A DNA stretch of 64,000 nucleotides from an uncultured Prevotellaceae bacterium (GTDB lineage: Bacteria > Bacteroidota > Bacteroidia > Bacteroidales > Bacteroidaceae), in contig CALGGJ010000058.1 in assembly GCA_937915745.1 (NCBI GenBank), forward strand, positions 1-64,000. Direction: 5' to 3'. This document shows, piece by piece, positions 34,115 to 43,587 of the stretch; position 1 is the first letter of the stretch; the number at the start of each line of letters is the position of its first letter. The notes under the pieces were generated by a model, which did not search any database, was not told the origin of the DNA, and was given only the letters and a program-made list of their open reading frames with translations. A program made the position numbers and the translations under genes.

Positions 34115-34700
34115 CACACCAAAAGACGCAGCACGCGAACTTGCACGCAGATACAATGTGCGACTCAGTTCTGAATCGCTCAACAGCCTCGCTATGCTCT
34201 TACATTCCGACAGATACCGACACCGTACATTTGTACTTAAAGCTGGAGAACAGTCCAACATACTCTACTTTGTCGCCAAAGGACTTATCAGACAATACAA
34301 AGAGATTGGAAAAGACAACGACGATGTTATTCAAGACATTGTACACGAAGGCAACATACTATTCTTCCAACAATGTCTGCTATCCGACACCCCTTCATCG
34401 CTGAATGTTCAGACATTAGAACCTACTATACTATATGGAGCCGAGTATTCCGACCTCAAAGCATTGGCAGATACAACACCCGACATCAACCAACTGCTCT
34501 ATACCATATTAGAAGCCACAATAAAAAAACAAAATAAACATCTGGACATGCTCGACATGCATCCACGCGAGAGATACCTGGCTTTCATGGAAGACGAAAG
34601 CGAAATAGTAAGACGCACTCCACTCAAATATGTTGCATCATACCTTCGGATGGCTCCCGAGACACTTTCAAGAGTAAGAAACGCAATAAACCGACAATAA
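34098..34700 (+). CDS. Crp/Fnr-family transcriptional regulator
   Basis: 200 residues from the ATG at 34098. N-terminal cyclic-nucleotide-binding-type beta barrel ('VLKAGEQSNILYFVAKGLIR', about 45-115), long dimer helix, and a C-terminal helix-turn-helix 'PLKYVASYLRMAPETLSRVR' (about 174-193). The P-R-E-R-Y-L motif before it is typical of the Bacteroidota branch, in which cAMP-contact residues are usually not kept. Overlaps the yggS end by 17 bp. Target genes unknown; the adjacent dehydrogenase is the obvious candidate. Confidence 0.88.
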   Translation: MITIANTPKDAARELARRYNVRLSSESLNSLAMLLHSDRYRHRTFVLKAGEQSNILYFVAKGLIRQYKEIGKDNDDVIQDIVHEGNILFFQQCLLSDTPSSLNVQTLEPTILYGAEYSDLKALADTTPDINQLLYTILEATIKKQNKHLDMLDMHPRERYLAFMEDESEIVRRTPLKYVASYLRMAPETLSRVRNAINRQ

Positions 34701-34721
34701 TATAAACAATAACCTCGTGCC

Positions 34722-35669
34722 ATGAAAATTGCCGTCCTTGACGCATATACGGTCAATCCCGGAGACCTCAGCTGGCAACCTCTGCAAGATATTGGAGAAC
34801 TCACCATATATCCACGCACTACCCCCGACGTAGTGGTAGAACGCTGCAAAGATATCGATGCAGTACTAACAAACAAGGTCGTATTTGATAAACACATTTT
34901 AAATCAGCTACCCAAACTGAAATACATAGGTGTGCTTGCTACCGGATACAACGTTGTTGACATCGATACTGCCAGCCAACAAGGTATAACGGTAACTAAC
35001 ATACCGGCATATAGCACAGCAAGTGTGGCGCAGATGGTCTGGGCACATATCTTGAATATAACAAACCAAGTAGCACACTATGCCGAGGAAAACCGTCACA
35101 GCCGATGGACAAAATGTCCGGATTTCTGCTATTATGATTACACACACATAGAGTTGGCAGGTAAAAACATCGGAATAGTAGGACTGGGTAATACAGGCAA
35201 AGCTGTCGCACGTATCGCGCTTGCCTTTGGAATGAATGTATTGGCATATACATCGAAACAAACACTGCCGACTGGCATAACAAGTGTGTCGCTCGAAAAC
35301 CTATTCAAAAACAGCAACATTATAAGCCTGCATTGCCCGCTCACAACAGCTACACACCACCTTGTCGATAACACCCGCATCGCACTCATGCAAACCAATG
35401 CGATACTTATCAATGCATCGCGTGGACCTGTGGTAGATGACTCAGCTGTAGCCAAGGCTCTACATGAAGGGAAAATAGCAGCTTACGGAGCCGATGTACT
35501 TACAGTCGAACCCCCGCAGCCATCCAATCCACTGCTAACGGCACCTAACTGTTATCTCACACCTCACATAGCCTGGGCAACAATCGAAGCACGTACGCGG
35601 CTCATCCAAACCGCAATAAATAATATCAGGGCTTTTATAGAAGGCAGATCTGTCAACAAAATAAATTGA
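34722..35669 (+). CDS. D-2-hydroxyacid dehydrogenase (glycerate dehydrogenase-like)
   Basis: 315 residues. NAD-binding loop 'GIVGLGNTGK' (154-159), catalytic Arg234 in 'NASRGP', Glu263 in 'TVEPP', and His282 in 'LTPHIAWAT': the full triad of the family. 'ATGYNVVDIDTA' is close to hydroxypyruvate reductase/glycerate dehydrogenase. Reaction assumed to be NAD-linked reduction of hydroxypyruvate or a similar 2-ketoacid; exact substrate not decided. Last gene of the four-gene run, 21 bp behind the regulator; its stop lies in a short direct repeat shared with the end of fcl. Confidence 0.9.
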   Translation: MKIAVLDAYTVNPGDLSWQPLQDIGELTIYPRTTPDVVVERCKDIDAVLTNKVVFDKHILNQLPKLKYIGVLATGYNVVDIDTASQQGITVTNIPAYSTASVAQMVWAHILNITNQVAHYAEENRHSRWTKCPDFCYYDYTHIELAGKNIGIVGLGNTGKAVARIALAFGMNVLAYTSKQTLPTGITSVSLENLFKNSNIISLHCPLTTATHHLVDNTRIALMQTNAILINASRGPVVDDSAVAKALHEGKIAAYGADVLTVEPPQPSNPLLTAPNCYLTPHIAWATIEARTRLIQTAINNIRAFIEGRSVNKIN

Positions 35670-35737
35670 TGTTCAACACTCTGCACTAATAGAGGATTTT
35701 TATAATGATGTTCAACGCTCTGCCCTAATAGGATTGT
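35669..35737. repeat. 30-bp direct repeat duplicating the 3' end of fcl
   Basis: GATGTTCAAC[A/G]CTCTGC[A/C]CTAATAG at 35669-35694 and 35708-35732. The second copy contains the fcl stop codon and final codons; the first lies free between the converging genes. Confidence 0.75.
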
Positions 35738-36653
35738 TAAGGAAATCCTCGTAAGCCATGCGGACACCATCTTCCAAGTCAGTCTTATAGCTCCAACCAA
35801 GGTTCGTCGCCTTCGATACGTCAAGCAACTTGCGAGGTGTCCCATTGGGGCGAGAGGTGTCCCATAGAATCCGGCCTTTGAAGCCAACAACCTTAGCAAC
35901 CAATTCTGTGAGAGCTTTTATACTGAGTTCCTTTCCTGTACCGGCATTCACAGTTTCGTTACCACTGTAGTTATTCATCAGGAAGACACACAGGTTTGCT
36001 AAATCATCAACATATAAAAAATCACGTAACGGACTTCCATCACCCCAACATGTTACTTCATCCAACCCTGAAACCTTAGCTTCATGAAAACGGCGGATAA
36101 GTGCCGGCAACACATGACTATGCTCAGGATGATAATTATCATTTGGGCCGTAAAGGTTTGTAGGCATAACTGAAATGTAATCCGTCCCATACTGACGGTT
36201 GAGATACTCACAATATTTAAGACCGCTTATTTTTGCCAGGGCATACGCTTCGTTGGTCTGTTCCAATGATGATGTGAGTAAGCACGATTCAGGCATCGGT
36301 TGAGGTGCAAGGCGCGGGTAGATACAACTACTACCGAGGAACTCGAGTTTTTTACATCCATTCTGCCACGCAGAGTGTATTACATTCATTTCAAGTATCA
36401 TGTTCTGATACATGAAATCAGCCAATGCACTTTGGTTGGCAACAATGCCTCCAACCTTGGCGGCTGCAAGAAACACATATTCGGGACGTTCGTCGGCAAA
36501 GAACTTTTCGACTGCATTCTGGCGTGTGAGGTCAAGTTCACTATGTGTACGTGTAATGATATTATGGTATCCCTGACGTTGCAATTCACGCACGATAGCC
36601 GAACCAACCATACCACGATGACCTGCTACATATATTTTACTGTCTTTTTCCAT
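35712..36653 (-). CDS. fcl: GDP-L-fucose synthase
   Basis: 313 residues from the ATG at 36653. Epimerase/reductase turning GDP-4-keto-6-deoxymannose into GDP-L-fucose with NADPH, feeding capsule and glycoprotein fucosylation. 'GHRGMVGSAI' is the NADP loop (11-20), 'LGSSCIYPR' holds the catalytic Ser and the adjacent conserved Cys, and 'EAYALAKISG' the Y-x-x-x-K pair. C-terminal 'WDTSRPNGTPRKLLDVSKA' is specific for the family. The partner GDP-mannose dehydratase is not in view. Downstream of asnS across a strong hairpin. Confidence 0.96.
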   Translation of the reverse strand: MEKDSKIYVAGHRGMVGSAIVRELQRQGYHNIITRTHSELDLTRQNAVEKFFADERPEYVFLAAAKVGGIVANQSALADFMYQNMILEMNVIHSAWQNGCKKLEFLGSSCIYPRLAPQPMPESCLLTSSLEQTNEAYALAKISGLKYCEYLNRQYGTDYISVMPTNLYGPNDNYHPEHSHVLPALIRRFHEAKVSGLDEVTCWGDGSPLRDFLYVDDLANLCVFLMNNYSGNETVNAGTGKELSIKALTELVAKVVGFKGRILWDTSRPNGTPRKLLDVSKATNLGWSYKTDLEDGVRMAYEDFLNNPIRAER

Positions 36654-36685
36654 TAAATCAACATTGAATATCAGAAGTTGGTTGT

Positions 36686-36740
36686 ACCATACCGGCAGCG
36701 ACATATCTGATTATAGCGATATATCGGCAGCCGGTATGGT
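36686..36740. repeat. strong hairpin between asnS and fcl
   Basis: ACCATACCGGCAGCGACATATC (22 bp) pairs with the 23-nt arm 36718-36740, two small irregularities, 10-nt loop. No T run next to it on the minus strand, so it may be a stability element rather than a terminator. Confidence 0.7.
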
Positions 36741-36808
36741 ATAAACCAGAATACATAACATCTTTACAAGTTTCATTGAAAATGTTTAGTGCATTGCATG
36801 TAAAAAAG

Positions 36809-38230
36809 TCAGAACTCAGCAGACTTCGGTGTACGTGGGAACGGGATGACATCGCGTATGTTCTGCATGCCTGTAACGAAAAGTATCAATCGCTCGAAAC
36901 CGAGACCGAATCCACCATGTGGGCATGAGCCAAACTTACGGGTATCGAGATACCACCACATATCTTTCATTGGAATATGGCGCTCGGTTATCTCATTCAT
37001 GAGTTTATCGTAATTTTCTTCACGCACACTACCACCGATTATTTCACCTATTTGTGGGAAAAGCACGTCGGTACCTTGTACTGTCTGCCCCATTTTCCTA
37101 CCATCAAATACAGGGCATTCTTCATCTATCTTCATATAGAATGCCTTGATAGCCTTCGGATAGTTAGTCATTATAACAGGGCGTTTAAAATATTCTTCAA
37201 CAAGATATCGTTCGTGCTCACTTGCAAGATCGTCGCCCCAATTACATGTGAATTCAAATTTGTGTCCTTGTTTGATTGCTTCCTGAAGAATCTCAATGCC
37301 CTTTGTGTATGGCAAGCGTACGAACTCTGTATTCACAATGCCTTCAAGACGTTCTATCAGGCAGTTGTCAATCATCTTATTAAGGAAGGCAAGATCATCC
37401 TTGCAGTTATCGAGAGCCCATTTTACACAATATTTTATGAAATCTTCTTCTAAGTCCATCAACTCGGGCAAATCGACAAATGCGACTTCTGGTTCAATCA
37501 TCCAAAATTCAGCCAAATGACGTGGAGTATTAGAATTCTCTGCACGGAATGTAGGGCCGAATGTATAGATTTGTCCCAGTGCCGTTGCTCCCAGTTCGCC
37601 TTCCAACTGTCCTGACACGGTAAGCGATGCCTGTTTACCGAAAAAGTCGTCGTCGTATATAATACAGCCGTTTTCGTCTTTTTTCAGGTCGTACAGGTTT
37701 TTTGTTGTAACCTGAAACATTTGTCCGGCGCCTTCACAGTCGCTTGCTGTAATAATCGGTGTATGGAAGTAATAGTATCCGTGCTGATGGAAATACGTGT
37801 GTATAGCTATTGCCATGTTGTGTCTGATTCGCATGACGGCACCAAATGTATTGGTACGCAGACGCAAGTGGGCATACTGACGCATGTATTCGAACGACTG
37901 TCCCTTCTTTTGCATAGGATAGTCTGACGGGCATTCGCCCAGCACCTCTATTTCATGGGCTTGAACTTCAACAGCCTGTCCGGAACCAATGCTTTGAACC
38001 ATCTCGCCTACAACACTTATACATGCTCCAGTCGTGATTTGTTTCATCATTTCAGGGTCGAATTTCTCAACATCGGCAACAATTTGTACATTGTTTATTG
38101 TACTGCCATCATTGAGCGCAATAAAGTTTACAGCTTTACTGCCACGCTTAGTACGAACCCAACCTTTCACACAGACACGTGCACCATAGTCTTCACGGTG
38201 CAACAAATCTACAATCCTTGTTCGTTTCAT
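36809..38230 (-). CDS. asnS: asparaginyl-tRNA synthetase
   Basis: 473 residues. OB-fold anticodon-binding domain at the N-terminus (about 15-105, '[20 protein letters not shown]'), then the class II core: motif 2 '[20 protein letters not shown]', motif 3 '[10 protein letters not shown]' near the C-terminus, and '[14 protein letters not shown]', typical of AsnRS. Twenty bp after the pseudouridine synthase gene, same strand. Confidence 0.97.
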   Translation of the reverse strand: MKRTRIVDLLHREDYGARVCVKGWVRTKRGSKAVNFIALNDGSTINNVQIVADVEKFDPEMMKQITTGACISVVGEMVQSIGSGQAVEVQAHEIEVLGECPSDYPMQKKGQSFEYMRQYAHLRLRTNTFGAVMRIRHNMAIAIHTYFHQHGYYYFHTPIITASDCEGAGQMFQVTTKNLYDLKKDENGCIIYDDDFFGKQASLTVSGQLEGELGATALGQIYTFGPTFRAENSNTPRHLAEFWMIEPEVAFVDLPELMDLEEDFIKYCVKWALDNCKDDLAFLNKMIDNCLIERLEGIVNTEFVRLPYTKGIEILQEAIKQGHKFEFTCNWGDDLASEHERYLVEEYFKRPVIMTNYPKAIKAFYMKIDEECPVFDGRKMGQTVQGTDVLFPQIGEIIGGSVREENYDKLMNEITERHIPMKDMWWYLDTRKFGSCPHGGFGLGFERLILFVTGMQNIRDVIPFPRTPKSAEF

Positions 38231-38249
38231 TTTGTTGCTTCCTGTTCTT

Positions 38250-39527
38250 TTATTGCGCGTTCATATGTAACATAGCGACTTCTTGTTCGGTAAGGAAACG
38301 CCAGTCGCCACGTCTGAGTCCCTTCTTTGTAAGTCCGGCAAAAACAACACGGTCGAGTTTGATAACTCGATATCCTAACGATTCGAATATACGGCGCACG
38401 ATGCGGTTCTTGCCCGAGTGAATTTCTATTCCCACTTGTTTCTTGTCAGTTTCATTTGCATAACTGATGGCATCGGCGTGTATCGGACCATCCTCGAGTG
38501 TTACACCCTCTGCAATTTTCTGCATGTCGGCTGCCGTACAATTGTGGTCAAGAAATACATGATATATCTTTTTCTTTAGGAATTTAGGATGTGTAAGCTT
38601 CGATGCCAACTCTCCATCATTAGTAAAGAGCAACACACCTGTGGTATTACGGTCGAGACGCCCAACAGGATATATACGTTCGCGACAGCAGTTTTTCACA
38701 AGATCCATAACAGTCTTGCGTGCTTGAGGGTCATCGGAAGTTGTTACGTAGTCTTTTGGTTTGTTGAGCAGTACATATACTTTTTTCTCAATGCTGACAA
38801 GTTGGTCATGGAAGTGCACTTGATCGGTGCGTTGAACTTTTGTTCCGAGTTCGGTAACCACTTGTCCATTCACAGTCACAACTCCTGCTTGGATGAATTC
38901 GTCGGCCTCGCGTCGAGAACATACACCTGCATTAGCGAGGAACTTATTGAGGCGAATCGGTGCATTAGGGTCATCCAAATACTCCTTATACTCAATCTGT
39001 TTCTTCAAGCTGTATTTTGCATTAGGGTTGTAGTCTGCCGAACGCTGGCGGAACAAACCGTATCCTCCCTGTTGGTTTTTATAACCACCCTGACGATTGT
39101 TGTAGCCCCCTTGGCGGTTGTAGCCCCCTTGGCGGTTATATCCGCCCTGACGGTTATTGCCGTAGCCGCCTTGGTTGCCATAACCTCCTTGGCGATTATT
39201 GTTGTAGCCTCCTTGGTTGCCATAGCCTCCCTGACGGTTATTATTGTAGCCGCCCTGGTTGCCATAGCCTCCCTGGCGGTTGTTATTGTAGCCTCCTTGG
39301 TTGCCATAGCCTTCCTGGCGGTTGTTATACCCCCCATGACGATTATAGCTTCCTTGATTATAACCATGCTGCTGGTGTTCGACATTGCCACTCGACTCAA
39401 ATCCTTGCGGACGGAATGCTCGTTCTCCCGAATTGGCACTTGATGTGTATGCACGTTCCACACGTGTAAAGCGTGGACGTTGCGTACGTTTTTCGTTGTT
39501 TTCCTCTTGCCACTTTTCGTTTTCCAT
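38250..39527 (-). CDS. RluB/RsuA-family rRNA pseudouridine synthase with Gly/Tyr/Asn repeat extension
   Basis: 425 residues; the catalytic protein is the last 245. S4 RNA-binding domain '[20 protein letters not shown]' (about 182-240), catalytic domain with '[20 protein letters not shown]' (active Asp in GRLD), closing '[20 protein letters not shown]'. Residues about 45-165 are an intrinsically disordered repeat ([14 protein letters not shown] units). Such N-terminal repeats occur in Bacteroidota homologues and may bind RNA or promote condensate-like assembly; that is inference. Probably cotranscribed with asnS. Confidence 0.92.
   Translation of the reverse strand: MENEKWQEENNEKRTQRPRFTRVERAYTSSANSGERAFRPQGFESSGNVEHQQHGYNQGSYNRHGGYNNRQEGYGNQGGYNNNRQGGYGNQGGYNNNRQGGYGNQGGYNNNRQGGYGNQGGYGNNRQGGYNRQGGYNRQGGYNNRQGGYKNQQGGYGLFRQRSADYNPNAKYSLKKQIEYKEYLDDPNAPIRLNKFLANAGVCSRREADEFIQAGVVTVNGQVVTELGTKVQRTDQVHFHDQLVSIEKKVYVLLNKPKDYVTTSDDPQARKTVMDLVKNCCRERIYPVGRLDRNTTGVLLFTNDGELASKLTHPKFLKKKIYHVFLDHNCTAADMQKIAEGVTLEDGPIHADAISYANETDKKQVGIEIHSGKNRIVRRIFESLGYRVIKLDRVVFAGLTKKGLRRGDWRFLTEQEVAMLHMNAQ
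39060..39345. repeat. in-gene tandem repeat (42-bp unit)
   Basis: Codes for the [14 protein letters not shown] repeats of the pseudouridine synthase. The 42-bp unit is clearest at about 39156-39325 (four units); shorter GGYNRQ units follow to 39060. Copies differ mostly at third positions. Confidence 0.85.
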
Positions 39528-39594
39528 AATCTTGAATGTTTTTTAGATAATTTTAATATATTTATTCACATAAATGATTGATTGTGTTTTCGTC

Positions 39595-40935
39595 TTATAT
39601 CCCACAATATGTGTGTGGAGTAATTTTCTTTAATTCAGCTTTTACTTCATCGTTTACATTGAGTGTATTTATAAAGTCTGCAATGCTCTGTTCTGTTATT
39701 GTATTGTTTGTCCGAGTCAAAGCTTTCAGTGCTTCGTACGGATGTGGATATCCTTCTCTTCTCAATATTGTCTGTATTCCCTCGGCACATACTGCCCAGC
39801 ACTGGTCGAGGTCACGATTGATGGCCGTTTCGTTTATAATCAGCTTACGCAGTCCTTTGAGTGTGCTCTGCATCGCGATGAGCATATGTCCCATCGGTAC
39901 ACCCACATTGCGCAACACTGTTGAGTCGGTGAGGTCGCGTTGCAGCCTTGAGACCGGCAGTTTTGTTGCCAAATGTTGCAGTACTGCATTTGCGATGCCG
40001 AGGTTTCCTTCAGAGTTTTCAAAGTCGATAGGATTCACTTTGTGTGGCATTGCACTCGACCCCACCTCGCCGGGTTTAATCTTCTGTTTGAAGTATTCCA
40101 TCGACACATACATCCAGAAGTCACGATCGAGGTCAACTATGATGGTGTTGATTCGGGCCATTGCATCAAACACTGCAGCCAGATTGTCGTAATTGCTTAT
40201 CTGTGTTGTCCAGCGTTCGCGTTCCAATCCCAGTTTCTCTTTCACAAAACAGTCGCCAAATGCTTGCCAGTCGTATTGGGGATATGCCACATGGTGTGCA
40301 TTGTAGTTACCAGTGGCACCTCCGAATTTTGCTGACAGTTTACATTCCTTCAGTTGTGACAGTTGTTCTGAGAGTCGATATACATATACCATTATTTCTT
40401 TTCCCAGCCGTGTAGGCGATGCAGGCTGTCCGTGTGTTTTGGCAAGCATCGGTATGTCTTTCCAGTCGTCGGCGTATGTCTGCAGCTGTCTGATTAGTTC
40501 ATCAACTAACGGATAATAGGCATTATCCAGTGCCTCTTTAATCGACAGAGGCACACTGGTATTGTTGATGTCTTGACTTGTCAGTCCGAAATGTATGAAC
40601 TCTTTATACATCACCAATTCGCCTCCGATAGCATCGAAACGCTCTTTGATAAAATACTCTACGGCCTTTACGTCATGATTTGTGACTGATTCAATCTCTT
40701 TGACACGTTGGGCATCTCCCTGGCTGAAATCCATATAGATGGAACACAGCTGACTTTCGTATTTTGTGACATCGAATATCTTCAGGAAGCTTGTCAGTGT
40801 TATGAAGTATTCTATTTCAACTCTCACTCTGTACTGGATGAGTGCATATTCAGAGAAGTATGATGCCAGCGGTTCGGTTTTACTGCGGTATCGTCCGTCG
40901 ATAGGCGATATAGCTGTCAGTTCTGATATATTCAT
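39595..40935 (-). CDS. purB: adenylosuccinate lyase
   Basis: 446 residues from the ATG at 40935. Acts twice in purine synthesis (SAICAR to AICAR; adenylosuccinate to AMP). Of the E. coli-type branch: 'LTAISPIDGRYRSKTEPLA' at the N-terminus, 'TSQDINNTSVPL' and the signature loop 'GSSAMPHKVNPIDFENSEGN' with the catalytic Ser. Its start overlaps the stop of the upstream membrane protein by 4 bp (ATGA). Confidence 0.97.
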   Translation of the reverse strand: MNISELTAISPIDGRYRSKTEPLASYFSEYALIQYRVRVEIEYFITLTSFLKIFDVTKYESQLCSIYMDFSQGDAQRVKEIESVTNHDVKAVEYFIKERFDAIGGELVMYKEFIHFGLTSQDINNTSVPLSIKEALDNAYYPLVDELIRQLQTYADDWKDIPMLAKTHGQPASPTRLGKEIMVYVYRLSEQLSQLKECKLSAKFGGATGNYNAHHVAYPQYDWQAFGDCFVKEKLGLERERWTTQISNYDNLAAVFDAMARINTIIVDLDRDFWMYVSMEYFKQKIKPGEVGSSAMPHKVNPIDFENSEGNLGIANAVLQHLATKLPVSRLQRDLTDSTVLRNVGVPMGHMLIAMQSTLKGLRKLIINETAINRDLDQCWAVCAEGIQTILRREGYPHPYEALKALTRTNNTITEQSIADFINTLNVNDEVKAELKKITPHTYCGI

Positions 40936-41330
40936 TGTCGTTCCTTGTTTGTTTGTGCTGGAATTCTGAATGCAGTATATAGTTCGATTACTACAAAAAT
41001 CAGGAATGGCAAGAACCATGCTGCTTTTGTGGCTCTCAGTCTATATTGAGCGATCTCGGTGCCGTCTATCAATTGCCATGTGAACATGAGCATAACTGCT
41101 ATCAGGAGTATGATGACTCCTATGTTGCGCTGTATATATAATCGGCGCAACGTGACACTGGCATCTTCGGGGGTATCCTGAGACATAAAACGACCCACAG
41201 CCATCAGGATTGCTCCAAGTGCGAATATATATTTCATCATATCGGAATTGGCAATCCATAGCAAGGCACCAGCCACAACCAACAGTTCTCCTGTGTTAGC
41301 AAGGCTCGTCCAGATACTTGTTTTGTTCAT
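40932..41330 (-). CDS. small four-helix membrane protein
   Basis: 132 residues with four hydrophobic segments: about 14-27, 33-46, 68-86 and 103-119. 'MSQDTPEDASVTLRRLYIQR' forms the loop between helices 2 and 3. Similar short proteins sit beside purB or cell-division genes in Bacteroidales, but I recognise no functional family. ATGA overlap with purB indicates coupled translation. Confidence 0.7.
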   Translation of the reverse strand: MNKTSIWTSLANTGELLVVAGALLWIANSDMMKYIFALGAILMAVGRFMSQDTPEDASVTLRRLYIQRNIGVIILLIAVMLMFTWQLIDGTEIAQYRLRATKAAWFLPFLIFVVIELYTAFRIPAQTNKERQ

Positions 41331-41407
41331 GTGTGTGTTTTGATGTATGGGATAGTTCGCTCTGTTTTATTACAATGATTAGAGAGAGCAGGGTGTAGAG
41401 AGGCCGT

Positions 41408-41698
41408 TCAGTCTTTTACAACAAAGATATCTTCATCTTCGGTTTTCATATAGTACTTCTCATGAGCCACTCGCTTCACAGCTTCGGGGTTGTTTTTAAT
41501 TCTGTCCAGTTTTTGTTTGTCGTTGTTGTATGTTGCTCTTTTCTTGTTTATCTCGTTGTTAAGTTGGGATATCTCTTGTTTCTGCGCATACCTTTTTATA
41601 AGGCTATGTTCGCCTACAAATCCTATCAATATCGCAAATATTGTTATTGATATCACGTATTTATATTTCAAGATATAATATCTCAATATTCCTAACAT
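41408..41698 (-). CDS. DivIC/FtsB-like septum formation initiator
   Basis: 96 residues. One membrane segment (about 14-32), then a coiled coil (about 38-70) and a short C-terminal 'EAVKRVAHEKYYMKTEDEDI' motif typical of FtsB/DivIC. It would act in the divisome together with FtsL/FtsQ analogues. A good promoter lies 55 bp upstream; downstream genes are a membrane protein and purB. Confidence 0.88.
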   Translation of the reverse strand: MLGILRYYILKYKYVISITIFAILIGFVGEHSLIKRYAQKQEISQLNNEINKKRATYNNDKQKLDRIKNNPEAVKRVAHEKYYMKTEDEDIFVVKD

Positions 41699-41752
41699 CT
41701 CACTTTTTATTATACGAGTTCACGCTTTCAAGGCTCACCTCTTTTGAGTCTG

Positions 41753-41784
41753 CAAAGTTATGAATAATAATTATTTTGACCAAA
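41753..41784 (-). promoter_or_regulatory. promoter of the septum-initiator/purB run
   Basis: On the minus strand TTTG (41784-41781), 20 nt, TAACTTTG (41760-41753). The upstream half lies just inside the space after the dnaX stop. Confidence 0.7.
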
Positions 41785-41787
41785 TAT

Positions 41788-43425
41788 TTAAAGATGAAGT
41801 TTCAATTCCTGTTCAAGATTTAACAAAACAGGGTATTTTTCTTTCATCAGACTGTACATTTGTGATTTGGTTAGCTTCTTGGCAGAGTCGATATCGGGTA
41901 CTTCTATGAGCAGTTTTACTTCATCTATGCCCATTGTCCGAGTTATATACTTGCTCAACGACGGCAGCAATTGCTTGTACTGTTCGGCTACAGCGGGATT
42001 TTCTGCTACTATCTTCACCGAATGTTCATCAACTATTACCGGTTCTACCTGCATGAGCCTCATCTTCAGAGCCACCTTGTCGGCTGGCAGGTTGTCTGCA
42101 TATTGTTTTATGGCAATAATGAGCGGCAGAAGTTCAAGGTGTCCGTTGCCTATATTGGCCGGCGTCTCATCATTGATATTGCCCGATGCAGGTGTGACCT
42201 GCACCCGTGGCGGTTGTTGTGGTTGTAGAGGCTGCGTTCCAGATGCGGCAGTTACTGTACGCTTCGCTGCCAGCATCTTAAATATTGGTTTTAGTATCTT
42301 CCTGGGGCTACGCCCCGCCGATGGCACATCGTCATCGTTGAGTTGAGCGATTTCTATCAGTGTTATTTCGACAAGCAACCGCTTGTTTTGGCTCAATTTA
42401 TAGTTGATGTCACAGTCGGTGAGTTTTCTGATTGCAGCATAGAGGAACTGTGGCTTGCACCGCCCCGATTGTTGATAATAACGTTGACGCACCTGGTCGT
42501 CGGTATCGAGCAGTTTGGCTGTCTTCTGATCGCGACACATGAGCAGCCCCCGCATGTGGGAGTTGAGTCCGGCCACAAAATGGTTTGCTTCAAACCCACG
42601 GTTCACTATGTCGTTGAACGTGGCCAGAACATCGGGAATCTTGCGTTCAAGCAGGAAATCAACAATCCGGAAATAGTATTCAGCATCAAGCACATTAAGG
42701 TTTTCGATGGTTTGCTTGTAGGTGATGTTGCCTTCACAATAGGCTGCAACCTGGTCGAATATTGACAATGCATCGCGCATACCGCCATCGGCCTTCTCTG
42801 CAATCACCGTCAGTGCTTGTGGCTCGGCATTGATGCCTTCCAGTTCGGCCACACGACGCAGATGGGCTACCATATCGGCAACCGACATGCGGTTGAAGTC
42901 GTATATCTGGCACCGGCTCAAAATCGTAGGCAGCAGTTTGTGTTTCTCGGTAGTAGCCAGTATGAAGATTACATACTGTGGAGGTTCCTCCAGTGTTTTG
43001 AGAAACGCATTGAAGGCAGCATTCGACAACATGTGGACCTCGTCGATTATGAACACCTTGTAGTGCCCCACCTGCGGAGGTATGCGAGTCTGTTCTATAA
43101 GGTTCTTTATCTCTTCCACACCATTGTTCGATGCAGCATCAAGTTCGTAAATGTTGAACGAACGACCTTCGGCAAATGCCATGCACGATTCACACACACC
43201 ACATGCCTCGCCCGAGGGAAGAGGCGAAAGGCAGTTTATGGTCTTGGCAAATATGCGGGCACACGTGGTCTTACCCACTCCGCGCGGCCCACAGAAAAGA
43301 TAGGCATGAGCCAAATGTCCCGTCTGAATAGATTTCATCAGTGTCTGCGTCAGCGATGACTGACCGACCACCGAGTCGAACGTTATCGGCCTGTATTTGC
43401 GGGCCGAAACAATGTAATTATCCAT
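41788..43425 (-). CDS. dnaX: DNA polymerase III gamma/tau subunit
   Basis: 545 residues. AAA+ clamp-loader ATPase: Walker A 'CGPRGVGKTT' (46-54), a zinc finger with 'CGVCESC', Walker B region 'VFIIDEVHML', sensor 1 'FILATTEKHKL', arginine finger area 'LSRCQIYDFNR'. The C-terminal part (about 370-545) is Pro/Gln-rich, then a short helical tail as in Bacteroidota DnaX. No obvious frameshift signal (A-rich slippery run) was seen. Confidence 0.96.
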   Translation of the reverse strand: MDNYIVSARKYRPITFDSVVGQSSLTQTLMKSIQTGHLAHAYLFCGPRGVGKTTCARIFAKTINCLSPLPSGEACGVCESCMAFAEGRSFNIYELDAASNNGVEEIKNLIEQTRIPPQVGHYKVFIIDEVHMLSNAAFNAFLKTLEEPPQYVIFILATTEKHKLLPTILSRCQIYDFNRMSVADMVAHLRRVAELEGINAEPQALTVIAEKADGGMRDALSIFDQVAAYCEGNITYKQTIENLNVLDAEYYFRIVDFLLERKIPDVLATFNDIVNRGFEANHFVAGLNSHMRGLLMCRDQKTAKLLDTDDQVRQRYYQQSGRCKPQFLYAAIRKLTDCDINYKLSQNKRLLVEITLIEIAQLNDDDVPSAGRSPRKILKPIFKMLAAKRTVTAASGTQPLQPQQPPRVQVTPASGNINDETPANIGNGHLELLPLIIAIKQYADNLPADKVALKMRLMQVEPVIVDEHSVKIVAENPAVAEQYKQLLPSLSKYITRTMGIDEVKLLIEVPDIDSAKKLTKSQMYSLMKEKYPVLLNLEQELKLHL

Positions 43426-43455
43426 CGTTACCGTCTGTTTTGTTGATTCCGACTA

Positions 43456-43487
43456 CAAAGTTATTACAAATTCTTTTCATACCCAAA
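43456..43487 (-). promoter_or_regulatory. dnaX promoter
   Basis: On the minus strand TTTG (43487-43484), 20 nt, TAACTTTG (43463-43456), 31 bp before the ATG. Confidence 0.75.
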
Positions 43488-43587
43488 CTTTCTGCCGGAT
43501 TTATGTTCAGCGGCCACCGTTTTTATCCACAAACTCATCGTGATTTCAGCTTCGCGAAATAGTCTGAATTTATTCGGATGCCCTCAA

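Noticed and set aside
39060..39345. CRISPR-like regular repeats
   Set aside because: The repeat has no unique spacers and is in frame inside the pseudouridine synthase gene, encoding the Gly/Tyr/Asn arm.
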